Below the pieces are notes generated by a model. It saw only the letters and a list, made by a program, of their open reading frames with translations. It did not search any database and was not told the DNA's origin. Made by a program: the position numbers and the translations under genes. Below are positions 8,994 to 18,871 of a stretch of 64,000 nt of DNA, one piece after another. The DNA comes from Tianweitania populi (lineage in GTDB: Bacteria > Pseudomonadota > Alphaproteobacteria > Rhizobiales > Rhizobiaceae). Every line of letters begins with the position of its first letter. Position 1 is the stretch's first letter. The stretch spans positions 1,426,001 through 1,490,000 of the forward strand of contig NZ_BMZQ01000001.1 of NCBI RefSeq assembly GCF_014652875.1. Reading direction: 5' to 3'.

Positions 8994-9869
8994 TCAGAGC
9001 GTGCTGTAGCCGCCGGTATATTCGCTGACTTCAATGTCGCCGGCGATATCGGGACGCATCATCGCCATGTGCAAGTTGGCGTTGACGAAGCCGGCCGGCG
9101 ATCCGCAATCGAAGGTACGGCCGGAGAACTCGTATGGCCGGATTTCCTGCGTTTCCATCAGCTTGATCAGCGCGTCAGTAAGCTGGATCTCGCCACCGGC
9201 GCCCGGCGTCTGATTCTCGAGCAGGTCGAAGATTTCAGGCTGCAGGATATAACGGCCGGAGATGTAGAGGTTGGACGGGGCCGTGCCCTGCGGCGGCTTT
9301 TCCACCATGCCGGTGATGCGGCGATCCGCGCCATCCGACAGGGAAACGATGCCGAACTTGTGGGCTTCTTCCGGTTTGCACTGTTCAACGGCGATGACGT
9401 TGCCGCCGGATTTGTCGTACACAGAAACCATGGAAGCGATGCAAGGCTGCTGATCGACCATGAGCATATCGGGCAGAAGCACTGCGAAAGGTTCGTCGCC
9501 GATGACATGGCGGGCAGCCCAGACCGCATGGCCAAGGCCCCGCGCTTCCTGCTGGCGCACGAAGGAAATGGAACCCGCTTTGGGCGTCATGGAGGTGAGC
9601 TTGTCGGCCACGCTGAGCTTGTTCTTGGAACGCAGCGACGTGTCGAGTTCGAACGCATGATCGAAATGATCCTCGATCACGCCCTTACCGCGACCGATCA
9701 CGACCACGATGTGCTCGATGCCGGAGGCGAATGCTTCTTCCACGATGTAATCGATGATGGGACGATCCACCACGGTGAGCATCTCCTTGGCGACGCTCTT
9801 GGTGGCTGGAAGCATGCGGGTGCCGAAGCCCGCTGCGGGAATTACGGCCTTGCGAATATTTTTGGTCAT
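8994..9869 (-). CDS. galU: UTP--glucose-1-phosphate uridylyltransferase GalU
   Basis: This enzyme joins UTP and glucose-1-phosphate to give UDP-glucose and pyrophosphate in the cytoplasm. The 291-residue length is standard. The nucleotide-binding motif AAGFGTRMLPATK is near residues 10-22, and the conserved VEKP segment (MVEKPPQGTAPSN) lies in the second half. The start at 9869 (MTKNIRKAVIP) is preferred over the longer frame, which adds a His/Cys-rich stretch outside the family. It is divergent from ndvB across 204 bases. UDP-glucose is the direct substrate of NdvB, so the pair forms a supply-and-use unit. Confidence 0.95.
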   Translation of the reverse strand: MTKNIRKAVIPAAGFGTRMLPATKSVAKEMLTVVDRPIIDYIVEEAFASGIEHIVVVIGRGKGVIEDHFDHAFELDTSLRSKNKLSVADKLTSMTPKAGSISFVRQQEARGLGHAVWAARHVIGDEPFAVLLPDMLMVDQQPCIASMVSVYDKSGGNVIAVEQCKPEEAHKFGIVSLSDGADRRITGMVEKPPQGTAPSNLYISGRYILQPEIFDLLENQTPGAGGEIQLTDALIKLMETQEIRPYEFSGRTFDCGSPAGFVNANLHMAMMRPDIAGDIEVSEYTGGYSTL

Positions 9870-10073
9870 GCAGCGTTCAGCTTCGATCTGACAGGGATGG
9901 CTGGGCATATGGTGCAGCAAAGAAGTTTCACAATGGTTCCGTCAAAGCGCGATATTGCAGGCGCGAGACTGTAGACAATCGATGATGCGCCCATTTCCAT
10001 TTGCCTCGGCAACCAATTTCGATCAAATCGGTTTAACCGGGTCGCCAGCTTCAGACCTTGAGGCTGCGAAATC

Positions 10074-13000
10074 ATGAGCACGGATAAAATCATGGATGTT
10101 CAGACGGATTCATCGCGCCTGAAGTTTTCAGACGTGGCGCTTCCCGCAGCAGCGGATTTGCCGATCCGGTCGAATTTCATCCGAGAAGAAAACCTTCGCA
10201 GCCTGGGCGCCGAGTTCGCCAACAACAGCGAAAGCTTCCTTCGCGACATCAAGCCGTTCGATGTGCAGGAGCGGCTCAAGGACAACGCCGCCAAGATCCT
10301 CGGCGTTTATCGCGCGACCAATGATGCGGTGGCGCGCGGCGATACGATTACGCCAGCCGCGCAATGGCTGCTCGACAACAACCATGTGGTGGAAGAAGCG
10401 ATCCACCAAGTTCGCCGCGACCTGCCGCACCGCTTCTACCGCGAACTCCCGCTGATCCGCATCGGCGGCGGACACGAGATCCCGCGCGCGCTGGCCTTGG
10501 CCTGGCTTTATGTCGCCCACACCGACAGCGCCGTTTCAGAAAGCTCATTTCAGGCTCTGGTACACGGTTTCCAGACCGTCCACCCGCTGAAGATCGGCGA
10601 GCTGTGGGCCCTGCCCTCGATCCTGCGTTTCGTGCTGATCGAGAACCTGCGGCGCCTTGCCCTGCGCGTCGATCGCGCCCGCGAAATGCGGCAGGTCGCC
10701 AATGTGGTTGCCGACCGTATCCTTGGCTCCGGTTCGGTTCGGGCTGGCGAAGAGGCGCTAAAGCCGCTCGCGCGGCATGCGCAGGACAACACATTCGCCA
10801 CGCAGCTGCTGTACCGCCTGCGCGACGGCTCGCGCAATGCAGGCGAAGCGCTGCGCTGGCTGGAAACCGAGCTGGAAAAGGCCGGCAACGACGCCGAGGT
10901 CGTGATCCACGGCGAACACCAGACGCTGTCTTCCGGCAATGTCACGACCGGCAACATCATCCGCAGCCTGCGCCTGGTCGACGACGTGGAATGGAGCGAC
11001 TGGTTCGAAGCGCTCAGCTATGTCGACGAAGAACTGCGCAAGACACCGCATTTTGCCGAACTCGATTTTGCGTCCCGCAACGAATACCGCAAGGCCATCG
11101 AAAAGCTGGCGCGTCGTTCCGGGAAAACGGAAGTTGAAGTCGCGCGGCTGACCCTGGCGCATGCGGCGGTGGACGGCGATGCCGGCGTTGTTCTGGTCGG
11201 CTCCGGCCGCGAAGCCTTCGAGCGAGAACTCGGTTACAACCCGACCTTTTCCCAACGTTTTCGCCGCATTTGGCGTCGTGCCGGTTGGATGGCTGTTGCT
11301 GGTCCCGTCGCCATCCTGACGGGCCTCCTGCTTCTGGCCGCCGGCCTCGGCCTGTGGGCGCTCGGCGCCACGCCGGCGGCCATGACGATACTGCTCATCC
11401 TGTTTTCGATCCCGGCGATCGAGGGAGCGGTCGGTCTTTATAATACGCTGACGCTGCTGTTCCTGACGCCGACGCGCATGATCGGCTACGAATACAAGGA
11501 AGGCGTGCCGGCTGAAGCGCGCACGCTGGTCGTGATCCCCTCTCTGATCGGCTCGCGCGACGATGTCGACGAAAGCGTGCGCAACCTCGAAGTGCACTTC
11601 CTCGCCAATATGAAGGGCGAGCTGTCCTTCGCGCTGCTCACCGACTGGAACGACAGCAAACACGAGATCTCGCCCGAGGATCAGGATCTGCTGGATTACG
11701 CACGTAGCGAAATTCGCGTCCTGAACGAGCGCTATCCTCGCGACACAAACGTCCGCTTCCACATTCTCCATCGCCGTCGCCTTTGGAACAAGGCTGAAGG
11801 CGTGTGGATGGGCTGGGAGCGCAAGCGTGGTAAGCTGCATGAGCTGAACCTGCTTCTGCGCGGCGACGACGACACCACCTTCCTGACGCCGGACACGGCT
11901 CTGCCGGAAGGCGTGGTTTACGTCATGACGCTTGACGCCGACACGCGCATGACGCGCGAAGCAGCAACGCGTCTCGTCGGCAAGATGCAGCATCCGCTGA
12001 ACCGCCCGGTGAACGATCCGAAAACCGGTATCGTGATCCGCGGCGCGGCCATTCTGCAGCCGCGCGTGACGCCGTCGCTGACAACCGGCGACGAAGCCTC
12101 GTTCTTCCAGCGCGTGTTCTCGGCCAATCGCGGGCTTGATCCGTATGTGTTTGCCGTGTCCGACGTTTATCAGGACGTGTTCGGCAGCGGCACATTCACG
12201 GGCAAGGGCCTGTACCACATCGACGCGGTGGAAGCGGCCTGGAAGGGCCGTATTGCCGAGAACTCGGTGCTCAGCCACGACCTTCTGGAAGGCTCGCTCG
12301 CGGGCGCGCAGCTCGCAACCGACGTCGAGCTGATCGAGGATTACCCGACGCGCTACACCACGGACGCCTCGCGCCACCATCGCTGGGCGCGCGGCGACTG
12401 GCAGCTGCTGCCTTACCTGTTCGACCCGAAGTCCGGCATTCCCGGTCTGTCCCGCTGGAAGATGGTGGACAATCTGCGCCGCACCATCACGCCGATCTTT
12501 TGGGTGCTGGCATCGATCGCCGGCTGGAGCCTGCTTCCTTTCACCTTCGCGGTGCAATGGCAGGCCCTGCTCATCATCAGCTTGTTCCTGGCGCAGACTT
12601 TCGAGCTGATGGACTCGCTGTTCCCGCGCTCCTTCGACGTCACCATGCGCGGCCATGTCAGCGGTGTGTTGCGCGATATCGCCTTTGCCACCGCGCATGT
12701 GGTGCTCAAGGTCGTTCTGATCGCCCATTCGGCCTGGCTGATGGGCGATGCGATCATCCGCACGCTGTACCGCATGTTCGTCAGCCGCCGCGATCTTCTG
12801 GAATGGCGCACGGCCTCGCAGGCCTCCAAGGGCGGCAACGACTTGCTCGGCACCTTCAGCACGATGCATGGCGCGCTGGTGATCGCCGTTGTCGGCGTCG
12901 CCATTCCGACGATCGCAAACTCCAGCGGTGCCTTCCTCGGCGCGCTGTTTGCCTTGTTCTGGATCGGCTCGCCGGCCTTCGCCTGGCTGATCAGCCGCTC

Positions 13001-16000
13001 GGCACATTCGGAAGACCGCTTGGAAGTGTCGGCCGAAGACAAGCTGTCGCTGCGCGTCGTGGCGCGCCGCACGTGGCTCTATTTCGAGACCTTCGTCACA
13101 CCTGGCGAGCACTTCCTGCCGCCGGACAATTTCCAGGAAAACCCGGTCGGCATCGTCGCCCACCGGACGTCGCCGACCAATATCGGCGTGTATCTCCTGT
13201 CTTCTATCTCCGCGCGCGACTTCGGATGGATCAGTCTAATCGAAACGGCAGAGCGCATCGACCAGACCGTCGCCACGATGGAAAAGATGCAGCGCTTCCG
13301 TGGGCATCTCTACAATTGGTACGACACGCAGTCGCTACAGCCCCTGCTGCCGCTTTATGTGTCGGCTGTCGATAGCGGCAATCTGGCGGGGCACCTGATC
13401 GCGGTTGCGCGCGCTTGTTCGGATTGGGCCGAAGCGCCTGCAGCTTACCTTCAGGGCGATTTCGATGGCGTGCTGGATGTCACCACCATCCTCGACGAAA
13501 CGCTGGCCGCCCTGCCCGACGACCGCCGCCCGCTTCGCCCGTTGCGCCAGCGCCTGAGCGACCGCATCACCGGTATGCGCCGTGCTGTCGCTACCTTGCA
13601 GAGCGAGCCGGAAACGGCGTCGATCCGCACCATCAACCTCGCGGTTCTCGCCGGCGAGATCCGCAAGCTGGCCGGTTCGATCCACGCCGAGGTGCAGTCC
13701 ACGGCCTCGGAGGAGTTGCAGCTTTGGGCCGCCAAGCTCGCACAGACCTGCGAAGCGCATGTCAGCGACGCGCATACGGATGAAGCCGGGGTTGCGGCTC
13801 TGCGCGAACGCTTCCGCACATTGCACGACCGTGCGCGCTTGCTGGCCTTCGAGATGGATTTCTCGTTCCTGTTCCGCGAAGACCGCAAGCTTCTGTCGAT
13901 CGGCTACCGCGCCGACACGCATCAGCTGGACGAAAGCTGCTACGATCTGCTCGCGTCCGAAGCGCGTCTGACCAGCCTGTTTGCGATCGCCAAGGGCGAT
14001 CTGCCGACTGAGCACTGGTTCCGTCTGGGTCGCCCGGTGACCGAGATCGGCTTCCGCGGCGCGTTGGTGTCGTGGTCCGGCTCGATGTTCGAATATCTGA
14101 TGCCGCCGCTGGTCATGAAGGAGCCGCAGGGCGGTCTGCTCAACCAGACCAACAACCTGATCATCCGCCGGCAGATCAGCTACGCCCGCTCCAAGGGTAT
14201 TCCGTGGGGCATTTCGGAAGCAGCTTTCAATGCGCGCGACCGCGAGATGACCTACCAGTACACCAATTTCGGCGTGCCGGGATTGGGCCTGAAGCGCGGT
14301 CTTGCCAACAACACGGTGATCGCGCCCTATGCCAGCGTTCTCGCATCGCAGTTCATGCCGCATGAGGCGGTGACGAACCTGCACCGCTTGGCCGAGTTGG
14401 GCGCACGTGGCCGCTACGGCTTCTATGACGCGGTGGATTTCACGCCCTCGCGGGTGCCGGAAGGCTCCGATCATGCGGTGGTGCAGAACTACATGGCCCA
14501 CCATACCGGCATGTCGATCGTGGCCGTGGCCAATGTCGTGTTCGAAGGCCGCATGCGCGACCACTTCCATTCCGATCCGGTGATCGTTGCGGCCGAGCTC
14601 CTGCTGCAGGAAAAGGCGCCGCGCGCCGTGCCTGTCACGATCGTGCGCACGGAAGCAGCCGAACAGCCGGCGACCGGCGGCGAGGAGCTGTCGCCCGACA
14701 CGCGGCTGATCGAAAACCCGTTGGCAGGCGTAGTGTCCACCAACCTCATCTCCAACGGCCATTTCTTCGTGATGACCACCGCAACGGGCACCGGCTACAG
14801 CCGCTTCAACGACCTGGCCGTCACCCGCTGGACCGGCGACGCGTCCGAGGACCGTTCGGGCTCCTTCCTGTTCGTGCGTGACTGCGACGACGGCGCATGG
14901 TGGTCGGCAACGGCTGAGCCCAAGCGCGTCGAGGGTGAGGAAACGCGCGTCATCTTCGCCAATGACAAGTCGGTGTTCTCCAAGCGTGTCGGCCACATCC
15001 TGACGGAAGTGGAAGTCATCGCCGTGACCGAAGGCGACGGCGAAGCACGCCGCATCACCGTTTACAACGAAGGCGCGAGCGAGCGCACGATCGAGATCAC
15101 CTCCTTCGGCGAGATCGTTCTGGCGCCCGAGATGGCCGACAGTGCCCATCCTGCCTTCTCGAAGATGTTCGTGGAAACGGAGATCGATCCGGCCAATGGC
15201 GCGATCTTTGCCACGCGCCGCAAGCGTTCCCCAGGTGAACCGGACATCGCGCTGGCGCATTTCGTGACGACCGATGCCGGCGGACTGCGTGAAACGGAAG
15301 CCGAAACAGATCGCCGCGCCTTTATCGGTCGTGGCCGCACGATTGCCGATCCGGCAGCGCTTGATCCCAACGCGCAGCTGACGGGCAGCGCGGGTTTCAC
15401 CCTCGACCCTGTCATGGCCCTGCGGGCGCGCGTGCGCGTTCCGGCCATGAAGAAAGCCGCCCTTACCTTCTGGACGGTTGTCGGATCGAATCGGCAGGCT
15501 TTGCAGGAGGCGATCGACCGCCTCGATCACCCGGAAAGCTTCAGCCGCCAGAGCATGCTGGGCTGGACCCACAGCCAGGTGCAAACGCGCCATGTCGGAT
15601 TGACCTTGGCGGAAGCCGCCAATGTGCAGCGCCTGGCGCGCTACCTGCTGTTCCCAAGTCCGGTGACCCGTACGCCGCCGGATTCGATCTCGGCCGGCAT
15701 GGGCGCGCAGTCCGCCCTCTGGTCGCTGGCGATTTCCGGCGACTTCCCGATCTTCGTTCTGCGCATCAGCGATCAGGCCGATCTCGGCATCATTGCCAAG
15801 GCGATGCGGGTTCAGGAATATCTGCGTTCGCGCGGTCTCACCGCCGATCTCGTGATCATCAACGAGCAGGCCTCGTCCTATGCGCAGGATCTGCAACAGG
15901 CGATCGAGTGGCATCGCGAAAATGGCAGCATGCGCGGCCATGATCTCGGACCGCGCCAGCACATCTTCTCCGTGCGCCGCGACCTGATGGATGAAGGCAC

Positions 16001-18647
16001 CTACCGCACGCTTCTGGCGACGGCCCGCGTCGTTCTGCACGCCCGTCACGGCACGATCGCCGACCAGATCGAGCGTGCAGAGATTGCCGAACTCGAACTG
16101 CTGCAGGCAAATGGGACTGGTGAAAAGCCAACAGCAAAGCAGCCGATCCACCGGACAGCGGCTTCTTCAACCGAAGCCAGCCGCTCCTCGGTCGCGCTGA
16201 CCCACACCCCGCCTGCCACGCTGCAAAAGCGCGCCAGCGGACAGGGTCTGGAATCCTGGAACGGCTTCGGCGGTTTCGATCGCGACGGCCGTGACTATGT
16301 GGTCCGTCTCGACGGCCGGCGCTCGACGCCGCAGCCCTGGATCAACGTCATCGCCAACAAGGATTTCGGCTTCCACGTTTCGGCGGAAGGCTCGGCCTTC
16401 ACCTGGAGCCGCAACAGCCGCGATTTCCAGCTGACACCCTGGTCAAACGATGCGGTCAGCAACCGTCCCGGCGAAGCGATCTATATCCATGATCTCGCTG
16501 ATGGCACGACCTTCTCGCCGGTGGCCGGCGTCGTGCGCAATGAACACGCCGTTTATGAAGCGCGCCATGGTCAGGGCTTCTCGACCTTCACCGCACGCCA
16601 TGGTGCGGTAGAAACCGAGCTGACCCATGTGGTCGATCCCGCCGACTCCGTCCGCTTGTCGCGTCTGGCGCTCCACAACAAGGGCGATGCCGCCGTCACG
16701 TTGCGCGTTTACGCCTATGCTGAATGGGTGCTGGGCCAGAACCGCGCTCGCAATGCACCCAACATCGTGTCCTGGCAGGAACCGGCAACGGGCGCCCTTC
16801 TCGCGCGCAATCCGTTCAGCCTCGACTTCGGCGAGCGCTGCGCGTTTTTGGCATCGGACGCGCCGGCGCAATCCGTCACCGTAGACCGTGCCGAGTTCCT
16901 GGGACGCCACGGCAGCGTCTTGGCGCCGGAAGCAGCGATCACAGGCAAGGCCCTGTCCAACAAGGTGGAAGCCGGCATCGATCCCTGTTCGGTCATCGCA
17001 CGCGATGTGACGATTGCTCCCGGCGAGAGTGCAGAGATCCTGTATCTCATGGGTGATGCCGGGTCGCCGGACGAAGCACGCGACCTCTACACCAGGCATG
17101 TCGCGGTGGATTTCGACGAGCGGCTGAACGCCATTGACGCGGAGTGGAACCGCTTCCTCGGAACGCTGCAGGTCAACACGCCCGATCCCGCCATGAACGC
17201 GATGGTCAATGCGTGGCTGCCTTATCAGGCAATTGCCTGCCGGCTGCGTGCCCGCTCCGCCTTCTATCAGGCAAGCGGCGCCTACGGCTTCCGCGATCAG
17301 CTGCAGGACACGCTGGCTTTCCAGCTGCACGATCCGAGCCTTGCGCAGGCGCAGGTTCTGAGTGCGGCCGGCCGCCAGTTCCCCGAAGGCGACGTGCAGC
17401 ATTGGTGGCTGCCGCGCAGCGGCGCCGGTGTGCGTACGACCATCTCGGACGGTGTGGTCTGGCTCGCTTACGGCGCTCACAGCGCCATCACGGCCAGCGG
17501 TGACGCATCGATCCTCGATCAGGAAATTCCGTTCATCGAGGGCGAGCTTCTGAAGGAAGGCGAACACGATGCCTTCTTCACGCCGAAGACGTCGGAAACG
17601 ACGGCAACGCTCTACGAGCACTGCGCGCTCGGGCTCGATCTCGCCATCAAGCGGACGGGTGCGGACGGTTTGCCGCTGATCCTCGGTGGCGACTGGAACG
17701 ACGGCATGAATGGCGTCGGCAAGAACGGCGCGGGTCAAAGCGTGTGGCTCGGCTGGTTCCTGGCGAAGACCCTGACCGACTTTGTGCCTTATGCACGCCA
17801 GCGCGGCGATGCGACCCGCGTGGAAGCGTGGGAGGCTCATATCGCCAGCCTGAAGACCGCGCTCGAAACTGCGGCCTGGGACGGTGAATGGTATCGCCGC
17901 GCAACCTATGACGACGGCACGCCGCTCGGCTCCAAGGACAGCGACGAGTGCCGCATCGATTCGATCGCCCAGTCCTGGAGCGTTTTGTCCGGTATCGGCC
18001 AGCCGGATCGGCAGCAAATGGCGATGGATCAGGTCGAGCGTCAGCTGATCGACGACAAGCTCGAGATCGTGAAGCTCTTCACGCCCGCCTTCTCGAAGAC
18101 GCCGAAGGAGCCCGGCTACATCAAGAGCTATCCGCCGGGCGTGCGCGAAAATGGTGGCCAATACACGCATGCGGCCACCTGGACGGTGTTCGCGTTGGCC
18201 GAACTCGGCCGTGCCGATGCCGCCTACCGTGCCTTCCAGATGCTGATGCCGGTCAATCATGCCCTGGATGAAGCGGCAGCAGAGCGCTACCGCGTCGAGC
18301 CCTATGTGGTCGCCGCCGACATCTACTCTTCGGACGACAAGGGCGGGCGCGGCGGCTGGACCTGGTACACGGGCTCGGCCGGCTGGCTCTACCGCGCTGC
18401 CGTGGAAGCTATTCTCGGCATCCGCCGCGAAGGCGATCGCATCTTCATTCAGCCGGTGCTGCCCTCGAGCTGGAACGGCTTCGAAGCGACCTTGCAGCTC
18501 GATGAAGCCACCTACGAGATCAAGGTGCAGTGCGGCGAAAAATACGAAATTTCGGTCAACGATACTGTCCTGAATAATACGTTCATGCAGCATTCAGGCG
18601 CAGGAGTTCATGAAGTCAGGGTAATCGTTCCTCATTCCATTCCCTAG
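10074..18647 (+). CDS. ndvB: Cyclic beta-1,2-glucan synthase NdvB/ChvB
   Basis: This giant inner-membrane enzyme (2857 residues; known homologues are about 2830-2870) starts, elongates, trims and closes cyclic beta-1,2-glucans from UDP-glucose. The first ~400 residues are cytoplasmic. Membrane segments are seen near 410-455, 805-850, 870-895 and 930-977. Between them lies the GT84 glycosyltransferase domain, with DAD at 621-623 and RWARGDWQ near 770-777, the acceptor-site motif of processive synthases. The C-terminal half carries the carbohydrate-binding regions and a GH94 phosphorylase-like domain that sets ring size; GDWNDGMN at 2539-2546 is its catalytic region. No frameshift is seen. The product acts in osmoadaptation in low-salt media and in host interaction in rhizobia, Agrobacterium and Brucella. 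ATG 10074 is chosen, with a second in-frame ATG at 10092. Confidence 0.97.
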   Translation: MSTDKIMDVQTDSSRLKFSDVALPAAADLPIRSNFIREENLRSLGAEFANNSESFLRDIKPFDVQERLKDNAAKILGVYRATNDAVARGDTITPAAQWLLDNNHVVEEAIHQVRRDLPHRFYRELPLIRIGGGHEIPRALALAWLYVAHTDSAVSESSFQALVHGFQTVHPLKIGELWALPSILRFVLIENLRRLALRVDRAREMRQVANVVADRILGSGSVRAGEEALKPLARHAQDNTFATQLLYRLRDGSRNAGEALRWLETELEKAGNDAEVVIHGEHQTLSSGNVTTGNIIRSLRLVDDVEWSDWFEALSYVDEELRKTPHFAELDFASRNEYRKAIEKLARRSGKTEVEVARLTLAHAAVDGDAGVVLVGSGREAFERELGYNPTFSQRFRRIWRRAGWMAVAGPVAILTGLLLLAAGLGLWALGATPAAMTILLILFSIPAIEGAVGLYNTLTLLFLTPTRMIGYEYKEGVPAEARTLVVIPSLIGSRDDVDESVRNLEVHFLANMKGELSFALLTDWNDSKHEISPEDQDLLDYARSEIRVLNERYPRDTNVRFHILHRRRLWNKAEGVWMGWERKRGKLHELNLLLRGDDDTTFLTPDTALPEGVVYVMTLDADTRMTREAATRLVGKMQHPLNRPVNDPKTGIVIRGAAILQPRVTPSLTTGDEASFFQRVFSANRGLDPYVFAVSDVYQDVFGSGTFTGKGLYHIDAVEAAWKGRIAENSVLSHDLLEGSLAGAQLATDVELIEDYPTRYTTDASRHHRWARGDWQLLPYLFDPKSGIPGLSRWKMVDNLRRTITPIFWVLASIAGWSLLPFTFAVQWQALLIISLFLAQTFELMDSLFPRSFDVTMRGHVSGVLRDIAFATAHVVLKVVLIAHSAWLMGDAIIRTLYRMFVSRRDLLEWRTASQASKGGNDLLGTFSTMHGALVIAVVGVAIPTIANSSGAFLGALFALFWIGSPAFAWLISRSAHSEDRLEVSAEDKLSLRVVARRTWLYFETFVTPGEHFLPPDNFQENPVGIVAHRTSPTNIGVYLLSSISARDFGWISLIETAERIDQTVATMEKMQRFRGHLYNWYDTQSLQPLLPLYVSAVDSGNLAGHLIAVARACSDWAEAPAAYLQGDFDGVLDVTTILDETLAALPDDRRPLRPLRQRLSDRITGMRRAVATLQSEPETASIRTINLAVLAGEIRKLAGSIHAEVQSTASEELQLWAAKLAQTCEAHVSDAHTDEAGVAALRERFRTLHDRARLLAFEMDFSFLFREDRKLLSIGYRADTHQLDESCYDLLASEARLTSLFAIAKGDLPTEHWFRLGRPVTEIGFRGALVSWSGSMFEYLMPPLVMKEPQGGLLNQTNNLIIRRQISYARSKGIPWGISEAAFNARDREMTYQYTNFGVPGLGLKRGLANNTVIAPYASVLASQFMPHEAVTNLHRLAELGARGRYGFYDAVDFTPSRVPEGSDHAVVQNYMAHHTGMSIVAVANVVFEGRMRDHFHSDPVIVAAELLLQEKAPRAVPVTIVRTEAAEQPATGGEELSPDTRLIENPLAGVVSTNLISNGHFFVMTTATGTGYSRFNDLAVTRWTGDASEDRSGSFLFVRDCDDGAWWSATAEPKRVEGEETRVIFANDKSVFSKRVGHILTEVEVIAVTEGDGEARRITVYNEGASERTIEITSFGEIVLAPEMADSAHPAFSKMFVETEIDPANGAIFATRRKRSPGEPDIALAHFVTTDAGGLRETEAETDRRAFIGRGRTIADPAALDPNAQLTGSAGFTLDPVMALRARVRVPAMKKAALTFWTVVGSNRQALQEAIDRLDHPESFSRQSMLGWTHSQVQTRHVGLTLAEAANVQRLARYLLFPSPVTRTPPDSISAGMGAQSALWSLAISGDFPIFVLRISDQADLGIIAKAMRVQEYLRSRGLTADLVIINEQASSYAQDLQQAIEWHRENGSMRGHDLGPRQHIFSVRRDLMDEGTYRTLLATARVVLHARHGTIADQIERAEIAELELLQANGTGEKPTAKQPIHRTAASSTEASRSSVALTHTPPATLQKRASGQGLESWNGFGGFDRDGRDYVVRLDGRRSTPQPWINVIANKDFGFHVSAEGSAFTWSRNSRDFQLTPWSNDAVSNRPGEAIYIHDLADGTTFSPVAGVVRNEHAVYEARHGQGFSTFTARHGAVETELTHVVDPADSVRLSRLALHNKGDAAVTLRVYAYAEWVLGQNRARNAPNIVSWQEPATGALLARNPFSLDFGERCAFLASDAPAQSVTVDRAEFLGRHGSVLAPEAAITGKALSNKVEAGIDPCSVIARDVTIAPGESAEILYLMGDAGSPDEARDLYTRHVAVDFDERLNAIDAEWNRFLGTLQVNTPDPAMNAMVNAWLPYQAIACRLRARSAFYQASGAYGFRDQLQDTLAFQLHDPSLAQAQVLSAAGRQFPEGDVQHWWLPRSGAGVRTTISDGVVWLAYGAHSAITASGDASILDQEIPFIEGELLKEGEHDAFFTPKTSETTATLYEHCALGLDLAIKRTGADGLPLILGGDWNDGMNGVGKNGAGQSVWLGWFLAKTLTDFVPYARQRGDATRVEAWEAHIASLKTALETAAWDGEWYRRATYDDGTPLGSKDSDECRIDSIAQSWSVLSGIGQPDRQQMAMDQVERQLIDDKLEIVKLFTPAFSKTPKEPGYIKSYPPGVRENGGQYTHAATWTVFALAELGRADAAYRAFQMLMPVNHALDEAAAERYRVEPYVVAADIYSSDDKGGRGGWTWYTGSAGWLYRAAVEAILGIRREGDRIFIQPVLPSSWNGFEATLQLDEATYEIKVQCGEKYEISVNDTVLNNTFMQHSGAGVHEVRVIVPHSIP

Positions 18648-18749
18648 GGGAAGGAAAAGATGCCTGACCTTCATGCCCAGCTGGCTTCAACGCCAGTTCA
18701 TGTTGAATATCAAATGCTTGATTCAGCGGCTGAATACGCAGCTGGAGCA

Positions 18750-18783
18750 GGGAACAGGGTTGCTCTTTCGCGACCCTGTTCCC
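18750..18783 (+). repeat. Hairpin in the ndvB-ndvA intergenic region
   Basis: A perfect 11-bp inverted repeat (18750-18760 with 18773-18783) encloses a 12-base loop. It lies about 100 bases after the ndvB stop and 90 before ndvA. No T-run follows, so read-through into ndvA is likely; it may act in message processing or stability. Confidence 0.6.
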
Positions 18784-18871
18784 GCGCGGGCATTCTCTAA
18801 GCTCACGTCGATATTTCATCAGCCGCTCATGATGCGGCGCACAAATTAAGACCTGGCCGGAGTTTCTGCTC

